DNA of 64,000 nt from Ottowia flava (GTDB lineage: Bacteria > Pseudomonadota > Gammaproteobacteria > Burkholderiales > Burkholderiaceae_C). Below are positions 43,589-52,502 of the stretch, one piece after another; position 1 is the first letter of the stretch, and every line of letters starts with the position of its first letter. Made by a program: the position numbers and the translations under genes. The notes below the pieces were generated by a model that made no database searches, was not told where the DNA came from, and was given only the letters and a program-made list of their open reading frames with translations. Location: assembly GCF_008017535.1 (NCBI RefSeq), contig NZ_VRUA01000001.1:409436-473435 (forward strand), in the 5' to 3' direction.

Positions 43589-43677
43589 GTTCGTAATCCA
43601 GTTTGTTCAGAGCGTGTTCTTCAGGATGCAGGGAGCGGCAGCCGGCCGGTGTGGCGCAAGGCTGCAGCCCCACCCGC

Positions 43678-46551
43678 TTACTTTTGCAGCACAAAGCCTT
43701 TGAGACGACCGAAGGCGGCGTCGATCAGGGCTTTCTGCTGGTCCTGGTGCAGGTGCGCGTAGCCCACCGCCGGCGAGGCGGAGGCGGCGCGGCCCGCGTA
43801 GCCCAGCTTCTGGCCGGCCAGCATGTTTTCGTGGATGTAGTGCTGCACGAAGAACCAGGCGCCCTGGTTCTGCGGCTCGTCCTGACACCATACGATCTCG
43901 GTCGCGTTGGGGTACTTCTTGATTTCGGTCGCGAACGCCTTGTGCGGGAACGGGTACAACTGCTCGACACGCAGGATGGCAACGTCTTTCACGCCGTTCT
44001 CTTCGCGCTTCTTGGCCAGGTCGTAGTAAACCTTGCCCGAGCAGGCGATCACGCGCTTGACACTGTCGGCCTTCAGATCGGCCTTGTCGGCGATCACGGT
44101 CTGAAAACCGCCCTTGGTGAACTCGGACACCGGCGAAGTGGCGTCCTTGTTGCGCAGCAGCGACTTGGGCGTCATGATGATCAGCGGCTTGCGCAGCGGG
44201 CGGATCATCTGGCGGCGCAGCACATGGAAGATCTGGCTGGCCGTGGTCGGCTGCACGATCTGCATGTTGGTCTCGGCGGCCAACTGCATGAAGCGTTCCA
44301 GGCGCGCCGAGGAGTGCTCTGGGCCCTGCCCTTCGTAGCCGTGCGGCAGCATCATGGTCAGGCCGTTGACGCGGCCCCATTTCACTTCACCCGAGGCGAT
44401 GAACTGGTCGATCAGCACCTGCGCGCCGTTGACGAAGTCGCCAAACTGCGCTTCCCAGATCACCAGGGTTTGCGGGTCGGTCGAGGCGTAACCGTACTCG
44501 AAGCCGAGCACGGCTTCTTCCGACAGGATCGAGTCGATCACGACGAACGGCGCCTGGCCGTCGGAAACGTGTTGCAGCGGGACGTAGGTGCCGACGTCCC
44601 ACTTCTCGCGCTTCTGATCGTGCAGCACAGCGTGGCGGTGCACGAAGGTGCCGCGGCCACTGTCTTCGCCCGACAGGCGGATCGGGTAGCCGCTGGCCAC
44701 CAGCGAAGCAAAAGCCATGCTTTCGCCCATGCCCCAGTCGACGTTGATCTCACCGCGGCCCATGGCAGCGCGGTCTTCCAGCACCTTCTTGACCAGCGTG
44801 TGCACCGTGAAGCCTTCCGGCACGGTGGTGATGCGCTCGGCCAGGCGCTTCCACTCGGCCAGCGGAATCGACGTGTCGGCCACGTCGGTCCACTTCTGGT
44901 TCAGGTGGGGCTGCCAGTCGACGGCGTACTTGCTCTTGAAGTTGGTCAGCACCGGGTCAAACGTGTGCTTGCCCGCGTCCATGGCGGCGCGGTAGGCGGC
45001 CACCATCTCGTCGGGACCACCTTCGGTCAACACGCCCTGGGCGATCAGCTTGTCGCCATAGAGGCGGCGCGTGCCGGGGTGCTTGCCGATCTTGGTGTAC
45101 ATCAGCGGCTGGGTGAGCATGGGGGTGTCCTGCTCGTTGTGGCCCAGCTTGCGGTAGCAGACGATGTCCACCACCACGTCCTGATTGAATTCCTGCCGGT
45201 ACTGCAGCGCCAACTGCATGCACAGCACCACGGCCTCGGGGTCGTCGCCGTTCACGTGCAGAACCGGCGCCTCGATCATCTTGACCACGTCGGTGCAGTA
45301 CAGCGTGGAGCGCGTGTCGCGCGGGTCGCTGGTGGTGAAGCCGATCTGGTTGTTGATGACGATGTGGACCGTGCCGCCGGTGTAGTAGCCACGGGTCTGC
45401 GCCAGCGCCAGCGTTTCCATGACCACGCCCTGGCCGGCGAAGGCCGCATCGCCGTGCACCAGCACGGGCAGGACGGTGTCGCCTTCGTGGTCGCCACGGC
45501 GGTCCAGACGCGCACGCACGCTGCCTTCCACCACCGGGTTCACGATCTCGAGGTGCGATGGGTTGAAAGCCAGCGACAGGTGCACCGGGCCGCCGGCCGT
45601 GCTGACGTCGCTGGAAAAGCCCTGGTGGTACTTCACGTCACCGGCGGGCAGTTCCTCAGGTGCGGTGTGGTCGAACTCGGCAAACAGCATCGACGGCATC
45701 TTGCCCAGCGTGTTGACCAGCACGTTCAGGCGGCCGCGGTGGGCCATGCCGATCACAATTTCCTGCACGCCTTCGGTGCCCGCCTTCTGGATCAGCTCGT
45801 CCATGGCGACGATGAAGCTTTCGCCACCCTCGAGCGAGAAACGCTTCTGGCCCACGTACTTGGTGTGCAGGAAACGCTCCAGCCCTTCGGCGGCCGTCAG
45901 GCGCTCCAGCACGTGCTTTTTCTGCTCCGCGTCGAGGTGCGGATTGGTGCGCGCGCTCTCCAGCTTTTCCTGCCACCAGCGCTTCTGGCCCTGGTCGGTG
46001 ATGTACATGTACTCGGCGCCGATGGTGCCGCAGTAAGTCTCGCGCAGCGCGTTCAGCAGGTCGCGCAGAGACATGGTGTCCTTGCCGAAGAACGTGTTGC
46101 TGGTGTTGAACACCGTTTCCATGTCGGCGTCGGTGAAGCCGTAGAACGCCGGGTCCAGTTCGGGGATGTCCTGGCGCTCAGTGCGCTTGAGCGGATCCAG
46201 ATCGGCCCAGCGCGCACCCACGTTGCGGTAGGCGGCAATCAGCTGCTGGACGGCGGTGCGCTTGCGGCCCAGCTCGGAGTCGGCGCCAGACGCCACGACC
46301 ACCTGCGTGCCGCCCTGCTTGGCCCGCTCGGCAAAGGCGTTAATGACCGGCAAGTGCGGCACATCGCGCGCGCTGCTGCCGTCGACGGCGGGGACATGCT
46401 GGAGGGCATCGAAATACTCGCGCCACGAATCCGGCACGCTGCCCGGATTGGCGAGGTAGTTTTCATACATCTCTTCCACATACGGCGCGTTGCCGCCGAA
46501 GAGATAGCTGTTGCCCTGATAGGTGGTGTAGACGGTTTTCGTCTCGTTCAT
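43678..46551 (-). CDS. sucA: 2-oxoglutarate dehydrogenase E1
   Basis: Thiamine-diphosphate E1, 957 residues from ATG 46551 (MNETKTVYTTYQGNSYLFGG), with AGGAGGTG-like purines upstream. Contains GMAHRGRLNVLVN, VHIVINNQIGFTTSDPRD and WEAQFGDFVNGAQ. Catalyses oxidative decarboxylation of 2-oxoglutarate with OdhB and LpdA. An upstream in-frame extension is not family-like. Confidence 0.97.
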   Translation of the reverse strand: MNETKTVYTTYQGNSYLFGGNAPYVEEMYENYLANPGSVPDSWREYFDALQHVPAVDGSSARDVPHLPVINAFAERAKQGGTQVVVASGADSELGRKRTAVQQLIAAYRNVGARWADLDPLKRTERQDIPELDPAFYGFTDADMETVFNTSNTFFGKDTMSLRDLLNALRETYCGTIGAEYMYITDQGQKRWWQEKLESARTNPHLDAEQKKHVLERLTAAEGLERFLHTKYVGQKRFSLEGGESFIVAMDELIQKAGTEGVQEIVIGMAHRGRLNVLVNTLGKMPSMLFAEFDHTAPEELPAGDVKYHQGFSSDVSTAGGPVHLSLAFNPSHLEIVNPVVEGSVRARLDRRGDHEGDTVLPVLVHGDAAFAGQGVVMETLALAQTRGYYTGGTVHIVINNQIGFTTSDPRDTRSTLYCTDVVKMIEAPVLHVNGDDPEAVVLCMQLALQYRQEFNQDVVVDIVCYRKLGHNEQDTPMLTQPLMYTKIGKHPGTRRLYGDKLIAQGVLTEGGPDEMVAAYRAAMDAGKHTFDPVLTNFKSKYAVDWQPHLNQKWTDVADTSIPLAEWKRLAERITTVPEGFTVHTLVKKVLEDRAAMGRGEINVDWGMGESMAFASLVASGYPIRLSGEDSGRGTFVHRHAVLHDQKREKWDVGTYVPLQHVSDGQAPFVVIDSILSEEAVLGFEYGYASTDPQTLVIWEAQFGDFVNGAQVLIDQFIASGEVKWGRVNGLTMMLPHGYEGQGPEHSSARLERFMQLAAETNMQIVQPTTASQIFHVLRRQMIRPLRKPLIIMTPKSLLRNKDATSPVSEFTKGGFQTVIADKADLKADSVKRVIACSGKVYYDLAKKREENGVKDVAILRVEQLYPFPHKAFATEIKKYPNATEIVWCQDEPQNQGAWFFVQHYIHENMLAGQKLGYAGRAASASPAVGYAHLHQDQQKALIDAAFGRLKGFVLQK

Positions 46552-46691
46552 GGCGTACGCTGACCTTTCACCTCCCTTCAGGAGGATCGAGCTGGTGGAG
46601 AAACCTTCCGCGTCACGGCTGAACCGGTTGGCGGACGCGACTGGCTGGGAAGGGCCGTAGAAACTTCGCAGGATCAATTGTGCCACCGAAC

Positions 46692-46739
46692 CGCAGGGTC
46701 TTTCCGGCGCACGTGGATGCACCCTGACAAGACCCTGCG
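46692..46739. terminator. Long hairpin between prpE and sucA
   Basis: Perfect 11-bp stem: CGCAGGGTCTT (46692-46702) with AAGACCCTGCG (46729-46739), and a further partial stem in the loop. It lies 20 bp after the prpE stop and 140 bp before sucA. No U-tract, so a Rho-independent role is uncertain. Confidence 0.5.
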
Positions 46740-46758
46740 CCCCGCGTGGGCACCGGGT

Positions 46759-48663
46759 TCAGACCACTGGCGCGACCAGATCCTTGATCTGCTGCAACGC
46801 AGCCGGGTCTTCCATGGTCGTCAGATCGCCGGGATCGCGCCCCTCGCACACCGCCTGTACCGCGCGGCGCAGCAGCTTGCCCGAGCGAGTCTTGGGCAGC
46901 ACCGTGACGAAGCGCACGCGCTCGGGGCGGGCCACAGCGCCGAGCGATCCATCGACCACCTTCATCACCTCGCCTTCCAGCTTGAGCATCGCTGCGGGGT
47001 CATCAAGCTGGCCGGCGTCCTTGAGCACGGCAAACGCCATCGCCACCTGGCCCTTGAGCTGATCGGCTACGCCGACCACGGCCACCTCGGCCACGTTCGG
47101 GTGACTGGAGATGGCCTCCTCGATCTCGCGGGTGCCCAGACGGTGGCCGGCAACGTTGATCACGTCGTCGGTGCGCCCGAGGATGAAGTAATAGCCGTCC
47201 TCGTCGCGAATACCCCAGTCGAAGGTACTGTAGACCAGCTTGTTCGGAACCGATGACCAGTAAGTGTTGACGAACCGTGCGTCGTCGCGCCACACGGTCT
47301 GCATGCATCCGGGCGGCAGCGGGCCTTCGATGGCGATCACGCCTTTCTGGTTGGCTCCGGTCAGCTCGGCACCTGTCTGGTCGTCCAGCAGCTTGACGTT
47401 GTAGCCGTAGACGGCCTTGCCCGGCGAGCCGAACTTGGTGGGCGTGGGCTCGACGCCATTGCACACCGCCAGAATCGGCCAGCCGGTCTCTGTCTGCCAA
47501 TAGTTGTCGACGATCGGTTTGCCCTTGAGGCCTTCACTGATCCATTTCGCGGTGGGCTCGTCCAGCGGTTCACCGGCGAGAAACAGCGTGCGCAGCGAAG
47601 ACAGGTCGTACTTGGTCAGGTACGCCGGATCCTGCTTCTTGAGCACGCGGACCGCCGTCGGCGCGCTGAACATCACGGTGACCTTGTACTTCTCGACCAG
47701 TTGCCACCAGATGCCGCCATCGGGCCGCACCGGCGTGCCCTCGTACATGATCGTGGCCATGCCGCCGATCAGCGGGCCATAGATGATGTAGCTGTGCCCC
47801 ACCACCCAGCCGATGTCGCTGGTGCTGAAGAAAGTCTCGCCCGGGTTGCCGCAATAGATGTAACGCATCGACGCGGCCAACGCCACCGCGTAGCCGCCCG
47901 TGTCGCGCTGCACGCCCTTGGGCTTGCCGGTGGTGCCGCTGGTGTAGAGCGTGTAGCTCGGGTGCGTGGCGTCGACCCACTCGCAGGGCACTTGCGCGTT
48001 CAGGTTGGCCTCGCGCAGCGCGCCCCACAGTTGATCGCGCCCCTCCACCAGCTTCATCGGCGCCAGGCCGCGGTCGACCAGCAGCACCGCCTTCGGCTTG
48101 TGTTTGGCGAGCTGAATGGCTTCGTCCAGCAGATGCTTGTAGGGCACCGGCTTGCCCGCGCGCGAACCGGCGTCGGCGCTGACGATGACGGTGGGTTCGG
48201 CGTCGTCGATGCGGGTGGCGAGCGAGCCCGACGCAAAGCCGCCGAACACCACCGAGTGGATGGCGCCGATGCGCGCGCACGCCAGCATGGCAAAACAGGC
48301 CTCCGCGATCATCGGCATGTAGATCAGGACGCGGTCGCCCTTCTTCACGCCCAGACCCTGCAGCACGGCGGCCATGCGCTGCACCTCGGCGTGCAGCTGG
48401 CGGAAGGTGTAGATGGTTTCCTGGTCGGTCTCGGTCGAGACGAAGATCAGCGCCGGCTGGTCGCCCCGTTCGGCCAGGTGACGGTCCACCGCGTTGTGGC
48501 ACAGGTTGGTGGTGCCGCCTGCAAACCAGCGCGCAAACGGAGGGTTGCTGTAGTCACACACCGTCTGGGGCGGGGTCTGCCAGTCGATCAGTTGGGCCTG
48601 CTCGGCCCAGAAGGCGTCGCGGTCGTCAATGGAACGGCGGTAAAAGTCGGCGTAGCTGGCCAC
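46759..48663 (-). CDS. prpE: Propionyl-CoA synthetase (PrpE type)
   Basis: AMP-forming acyl-CoA synthetase, 634 residues. P-loop YTSGTTGKPKGVQRDTGGYA is the PrpE form, A5 motif DNYWQTETGWP, and the catalytic Lys in TRSGKLLRRA. A GTG at 48661-48663 follows AGGAG by 6-7 nt and fits better than upstream in-frame codons. A close acetyl-CoA synthetase cannot be ruled out. Confidence 0.9.
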   Translation of the reverse strand: MASYADFYRRSIDDRDAFWAEQAQLIDWQTPPQTVCDYSNPPFARWFAGGTTNLCHNAVDRHLAERGDQPALIFVSTETDQETIYTFRQLHAEVQRMAAVLQGLGVKKGDRVLIYMPMIAEACFAMLACARIGAIHSVVFGGFASGSLATRIDDAEPTVIVSADAGSRAGKPVPYKHLLDEAIQLAKHKPKAVLLVDRGLAPMKLVEGRDQLWGALREANLNAQVPCEWVDATHPSYTLYTSGTTGKPKGVQRDTGGYAVALAASMRYIYCGNPGETFFSTSDIGWVVGHSYIIYGPLIGGMATIMYEGTPVRPDGGIWWQLVEKYKVTVMFSAPTAVRVLKKQDPAYLTKYDLSSLRTLFLAGEPLDEPTAKWISEGLKGKPIVDNYWQTETGWPILAVCNGVEPTPTKFGSPGKAVYGYNVKLLDDQTGAELTGANQKGVIAIEGPLPPGCMQTVWRDDARFVNTYWSSVPNKLVYSTFDWGIRDEDGYYFILGRTDDVINVAGHRLGTREIEEAISSHPNVAEVAVVGVADQLKGQVAMAFAVLKDAGQLDDPAAMLKLEGEVMKVVDGSLGAVARPERVRFVTVLPKTRSGKLLRRAVQAVCEGRDPGDLTTMEDPAALQQIKDLVAPVV

Positions 48664-48781
48664 GGTTGTCTCCTGGGCGCTGGGAAATCCGTCGCTCGAC
48701 GCTGGGCGCATGCCGCCGACCGACACATGAATCGACCATTATGTCGAGCCAGCGCTTGCGAAAAACTGACGCGAAAACCAC

Positions 48782-48797
48782 CTTGACCCGCGTCAAG
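48782..48797. promoter_or_regulatory. FNR/CRP-family palindrome upstream of prpE
   Basis: Perfect dyad CTTGACCCGCGTCAAG. TTGAC-N4-GTCAA has the exact spacing of FNR/ANR/DNR binding sites. Centred about 126 bp upstream of the prpE start and downstream of the phasin-like gene. Confidence 0.45.
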
Positions 48798-48846
48798 TGC
48801 CCGGCCCCCGGTCAGCGCGTCCCCGCAAACCTTGGGGACAGCCGGC

Positions 48847-49263
48847 TCAGCGCTTGCCGTTCAGGCGCTGCGCGTTGGCAACGGCGCGTCGGTGCACCGG
48901 GGCCATGCCGCGCGCGGCCACGTCCAGCATGGAATTCATCCAGCGGCGTTGCGCGCTGTTGGACAGGTGCTGGAACGTCGGCGGATTGGTCCAGCCACCC
49001 AGCGCGACTTGCCACCAGGTCTGCATCCACCAACCGACGAACTGCTGCTGCGCGGCCATGGCCTGCATCGACATGGCTGTCCAGGATTCGCCGAAAGCCG
49101 CCACTTTTTCGGCGCCCATCCGGTAGAACTCCTCCTGGTCGCGTCGGTTGGGTACGACGCCCGCGGTCATCATGCGGCTAACGCGGTGCAACACCACCTG
49201 CGGCACCGCGTTGGCCATTTGGGCAGCGTCGCGCGTGAGGCGCAGTTGTTTGGAAGACACCAT
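48847..49263 (-). CDS. Phasin-like (polyhydroxyalkanoate granule-associated) protein
   Basis: 138 residues from ATG 49263, with AAGGGTGA upstream. All-helical, Trp-rich (GWWMQTWWQVALGGW), basic ends, no signal. Resembles a Comamonadaceae family annotated as granule-associated phasin; similarity judged by eye. Its position upstream of prpE fits polymer storage linked to propionyl-CoA. Confidence 0.6.
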   Translation of the reverse strand: MVSSKQLRLTRDAAQMANAVPQVVLHRVSRMMTAGVVPNRRDQEEFYRMGAEKVAAFGESWTAMSMQAMAAQQQFVGWWMQTWWQVALGGWTNPPTFQHLSNSAQRRWMNSMLDVAARGMAPVHRRAVANAQRLNGKR

Positions 49264-49324
49264 TTTTCTCACCCTTTCGGGACGGTTGGGATCGCAGCCA
49301 GGCCACAAACCATTTACTACAAAC

Positions 49325-49375
49325 TTAATAGCTGCTCGCGCAACTCCAGCAAGCGCTACAGCCGTATTTCTTCAA
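49325..49375 (+). repeat. Dispersed repeat, copy 12
   Basis: Between the isochorismatase and phasin-like genes, antisense. TTAATAGCTGCTCGCGCAAC, then CAGCAAGCGCTACAGCCG and TATTTCTTC. Confidence 0.8.
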
Positions 49376-49408
49376 ATACAGGCAGGCAGCAGGATCCAAG
49401 CGGCGCAC

Positions 49409-50011
49409 TCACTTCACCAGCGCCTGCAGCGCCCGAAACTCCGGGTGCTCGCAGCCACGCAGCCATTCAAACCCCACCATCTCGGTCGTCACGAGCTCGC
49501 AGCCGGCCCCCGCCAAGCGGTCGTAAGCTGCGTCCCGGTTGCGCTCGGTGCGCGAGCCACAGGCATCGGTCACCACGCAGACGTCCCACTCCGCCTCCAG
49601 CAGCATCAATGCGGTCTGCATCAGGCACACATGTGCCTCGCAACCAGCAATCACCACCGTGCTCCGCTCAGACGCCGGCGCGGCCGGCTTCTGCAGGTGG
49701 CGCGGCAGGCTGCGCGCGTTGCCGCCGCGCTGCGCGGGCGCGGGCGGTGCGAGCAAGGGCTGAAGCTCTTGCGCGCCACTGAAATCCATCTTGGACACGA
49801 TTTCATCGCACAGTGGCGCAAGCGAAGGGTCGGTCGGTCCCAGCTTGTCAGGGTTCTGTTCGGTCGCCCACACCGGCACGCCGACCAGCTTAGCCATCTC
49901 GGCCAGACAGCGCGCATTGGCCAGCACGAAGGCGTGATCATGGATGGCCGGCATCAGGCGGCCCTGGTAATCGATCAGCACCAGCTGGCTGTCATCGGCA
50001 TCGAGCAGCAT
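49409..50011 (-). CDS. Isochorismatase-family cysteine hydrolase
   Basis: 200 residues from ATG 50011. Likely triad Asp14 (VLIDYQGRLMP), Lys74 (IVSKMDF) and Cys129 (GCEAHVCLMQT). Contains a 25-30 residue insertion rich in Ala/Pro/Arg (APPAPAQRGGNARSLPRHLQ) after Lys74. YcaC-like hydrolases act on amides or nicotinamide-like substrates; substrate unknown. Confidence 0.88.
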   Translation of the reverse strand: MLLDADDSQLVLIDYQGRLMPAIHDHAFVLANARCLAEMAKLVGVPVWATEQNPDKLGPTDPSLAPLCDEIVSKMDFSGAQELQPLLAPPAPAQRGGNARSLPRHLQKPAAPASERSTVVIAGCEAHVCLMQTALMLLEAEWDVCVVTDACGSRTERNRDAAYDRLAGAGCELVTTEMVGFEWLRGCEHPEFRALQALVK

Positions 50012-50070
50012 GGTCAGACTCCTGCATTCGGTGGGCCCTGCGCGCCGCCGGCCATTGCGAAGCGTCGAAG

Positions 50071-50094
50071 CACAAAAGCCGCTGTGCAGCGGCT
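50071..50094 (-). terminator. Intrinsic terminator downstream of lysR
   Basis: Stem AGCCGCTG/CAGCGGCT (50077-50094) with TTTT on the minus strand at 50074-50077. Reads with lysR transcription, about 210 bp after its stop. Confidence 0.55.
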
Positions 50095-50220
50095 GGGCAG
50101 GGGTTGATGGGCAGTAACACGTGGGTGGGCGCGGCACCGGGGCCGCACAACAAGATGGCGCCGTGCAGAACAGCAGTTCGCAGGTCTCCGGTGCGCTCAA
50201 ATGAGGGTATCACACGCCCT

Positions 50221-50235
50221 TGACACTACGTGTCA
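50221..50235. promoter_or_regulatory. Palindrome upstream of the isochorismatase-family gene
   Basis: TGACAC-TAC-GTGTCA, a perfect 6+3+6 dyad typical of dimeric repressor operators. Lies between lysR and the hydrolase, about 210 bp upstream of the latter. The rest of this 291-bp gap holds only the terminator. Confidence 0.35.
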
Positions 50236-50302
50236 GTAAAACCCGTTATCTACCGGCCAGAACGGACATTTCTCGCGTTCGCGGCGACGGGGCATCGGGC
50301 TT

Positions 50303-51214
50303 TCACGGGCCGGTCTCGATCTGCGCCGTCAAGTGCGCCATGAAAGCCATGGAGGCCGGTGACAGCGAGCGCCCAATGCGCGTGATGATGCCGATCGAAC
50401 GCAGCATCTGCGGGCGCACCAGCGGCACCGCGCACAGGCCCTGCATATCCACCAGCGACAACGCCAGGCGCGGCACGGCGGCGATGCCGACGTTCGCCAT
50501 GACCAGGGCACTGCAGGCCGACACGCTGGGGCATTCCAGGCTGGCGCGCACGTTCATGCGCCGCTGCAGGAACACCGCGTCGGTCAACTGGCGGATGCTG
50601 CTGCGCGGTTGCGCGGCAATGAAAGCCCGCGCAGCGAAGATCGACCACGGCACGGACAGGCGGGCGGCCAGCGGGTCGTCCCGGCGGCACAACAGCATGA
50701 ACGGATCGTCCAGCAGGTGGTGGTAGCGCAGCCGGCGGTCGGGCGCTGGCTTGACGCTCAGGCCAAAGTCGGCCCGCCCTTCGTCAACGGCGTTCAGCAG
50801 GCTGTCTGCCGCCGCCTCGACCAACGTGAACTCGACCTGCGGATGCAGCGCCCGAAACGAAGCCACCGCCGTGGCCAACAGGCTTGCCCCCGTGGATGGC
50901 AGTGTGGCAATGGCCACCTTGCCCGTGCGCCCCTGCAGAAACTGTCCCAACTCGCCAAACGAGGCGTCGAACTCTCGCAGCACGCGCTGGGCGATGGGCA
51001 GCAATTCCTGGCCCACGGCGGTGATCTGCAGGTTGCGCGTATCGCGGTCAAAGAGGCGGCTGCCAATCACCTCTTCCGCCTGGCGAATGGCGCGGCTCAG
51101 CGCCGGCTGCGACACGCCCATCTGGAGCGCGGCACCGCGAAAGCTGCCCGCCGCCACGATGTGCACGAAGGCCTGCAGTTGGGCAAGGTTCAGATCGATG
51201 CGAGCGGGCTTCAT
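50303..51214 (-). CDS. LysR-family transcriptional regulator
   Basis: 303 residues. N-terminal winged HTH (LQAFVHIVAAGSFRGAALQM, SQPALSRAIRQAEEVIG) and C-terminal two-lobed effector domain. Divergent from the CoA-transferase operon with a 106-bp shared control region holding a T-N11-A dyad; probably its activator, with a pathway CoA-ester or acid as ligand. Confidence 0.93.
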   Translation of the reverse strand: MKPARIDLNLAQLQAFVHIVAAGSFRGAALQMGVSQPALSRAIRQAEEVIGSRLFDRDTRNLQITAVGQELLPIAQRVLREFDASFGELGQFLQGRTGKVAIATLPSTGASLLATAVASFRALHPQVEFTLVEAAADSLLNAVDEGRADFGLSVKPAPDRRLRYHHLLDDPFMLLCRRDDPLAARLSVPWSIFAARAFIAAQPRSSIRQLTDAVFLQRRMNVRASLECPSVSACSALVMANVGIAAVPRLALSLVDMQGLCAVPLVRPQMLRSIGIITRIGRSLSPASMAFMAHLTAQIETGP

Positions 51215-51219
51215 GGGAT

Positions 51220-51238
51220 TGATCCGCTAAAGTTATCA
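51220..51238. promoter_or_regulatory. LysR-type binding site
   Basis: TGAT-N11-ATCA with perfect 4-bp arms (51220-51223, 51235-51238), matching the LysR T-N11-A rule. Six bases upstream of the lysR start, in the divergent region. A second dyad ATA-N10-TAT lies at 51244-51259. Confidence 0.55.
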
Positions 51239-51320
51239 CACATATAGCCAAACGGGTATTCACAGATCAATGGCAGGCGGCCTAGACTGGCCTGGAATAC
51301 AACAAAAGGAGACAACAGCG

Positions 51321-52502
51321 GTGCAACATCGCGGTAGCGGCGCACTGGACGGCGTGCGCGTTCTGGAAATGGGTCAGGTGCTGGCCGGCCCGTTCGCCGG
51401 AGCCATCCTGGCCGACCTGGGTGCAGAGGTGGTCAAGCTGGAACGCGTTGAAGGCGGCGACGACGCGCGGCGCATGGGGCCGGCCTTCCGCCATGGCGAT
51501 GCGCTCAACTTCCAGATCTTCAACCGCGGCAAGCAGTCGGTCGCGGTTGATATGAAATCTGTAGCTGGCCGCGCACATTTCGAGCGGCTCGCGGCCGAAT
51601 CCGACATCTTCATCCACAATCTGCGCCCGGGCGTACCGCAGGCGCTCGGGATCGATGGTGCGAGCCTCTGCGCGCGGCACCCGCGCTTGATTTACTGCGA
51701 GATCTCGGCCTTCGGGCATCTCGGACCCATGGCGATGCAGCCGGGCTATGAACCGTTGATCCAGGCGTTCAGCGGCCTGTCCAGCACCAACGGCGGTCCT
51801 GACGATCCGCCCATGCGTTCGGGCGCCTCGGTCTGCGACCAGGGGACGGGCATGTGGGTGGTGATCGGCGCGCTGGCCATGCTGCAACAACGTGCCCGCA
51901 CCGGGCGCGGCGGCTTGCTGCAAACCTCTTTGCTGGAAACCGCCATGGTCTGGAACGGCCAGAAAGCCGATGCCTTCGCCAACGTGGGCGCGCTGCCTCA
52001 GCGCCACCGCTCTGGTCACCCTGGTTTTGTGCCTTACGAGGCCTTCGACACCGCCGACGGTCCTCTGCTGATCTGCTGCGGCAACGATCGACTGTTCGCA
52101 AAACTCGCCACCGAACTGCGCCGGCCTGACTGGGTCGGCGACGAGCGCTTTGCGACCAACCGAGCGCGCCTGCTGCACAAGGACGCGCTGGTGACGCAAC
52201 TGGAACCCCTGTTGATGGCCCGCCCGCGCAGCGAATGGCTGAAGCGCTTCGAGGCTGCGGGGGTGCCCTGCGCACCTGTGCACAGCCTGCCCGAAGCGCT
52301 CAACCACCCCCAATTGCAGGCGCTGGGCATGTTGGCGTCCGTGCCGAACGGAGGCTTCAGCTTGACGGCGCTGCCACTGACCATCGACGGCGTTCGCCCG
52401 ACACCCGGCGGAGCGGCGCCGTCGCTGGGTGCTGACAACGCCCGCCACGGGCTGCCGCCTGCGCCCCCTTCCGATACCCCCAACACCAAGGAGACACCAT
52501 GA
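51321..52502 (+). CDS. Class III CoA-transferase (CaiB/Frc family), first copy
   Basis: 393 residues from GTG 51321, with AAAGGAGAC upstream. LEMGQVLAGPFAGAILADLG is the N-terminal signature; Asp173 (CDQGTGM) aligns with the catalytic Asp169 of formyl-CoA transferase. Moves CoA from a donor to a carboxylic acid. First gene of the operon; stop overlaps the next ATG (ATGA). A repeat-like stretch (51546-51580) encodes DMKSVAGRAH. Confidence 0.92.
   Translation: MQHRGSGALDGVRVLEMGQVLAGPFAGAILADLGAEVVKLERVEGGDDARRMGPAFRHGDALNFQIFNRGKQSVAVDMKSVAGRAHFERLAAESDIFIHNLRPGVPQALGIDGASLCARHPRLIYCEISAFGHLGPMAMQPGYEPLIQAFSGLSSTNGGPDDPPMRSGASVCDQGTGMWVVIGALAMLQQRARTGRGGLLQTSLLETAMVWNGQKADAFANVGALPQRHRSGHPGFVPYEAFDTADGPLLICCGNDRLFAKLATELRRPDWVGDERFATNRARLLHKDALVTQLEPLLMARPRSEWLKRFEAAGVPCAPVHSLPEALNHPQLQALGMLASVPNGGFSLTALPLTIDGVRPTPGGAAPSLGADNARHGLPPAPPSDTPNTKETP
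51546..51580 (+). repeat. Dispersed repeat-like stretch, copy 13 (inside CoA-transferase gene)
   Basis: TTGATATGAAATCTGTAGCT then GGCCGCGCACAT match the first half of the repeat; the 3' half is absent. Locally AT-rich codons (AAA TCT GTA) in a GC-rich gene support repeat origin, but chance similarity to the common LKS..GRA motif is possible. Confidence 0.4.

Noticed and set aside
43603..46563. 986-residue open frame on the plus strand opposite sucA
   Set aside because: Exact antisense shadow of sucA in high-GC DNA; His/Val/Gln-rich with no family features.
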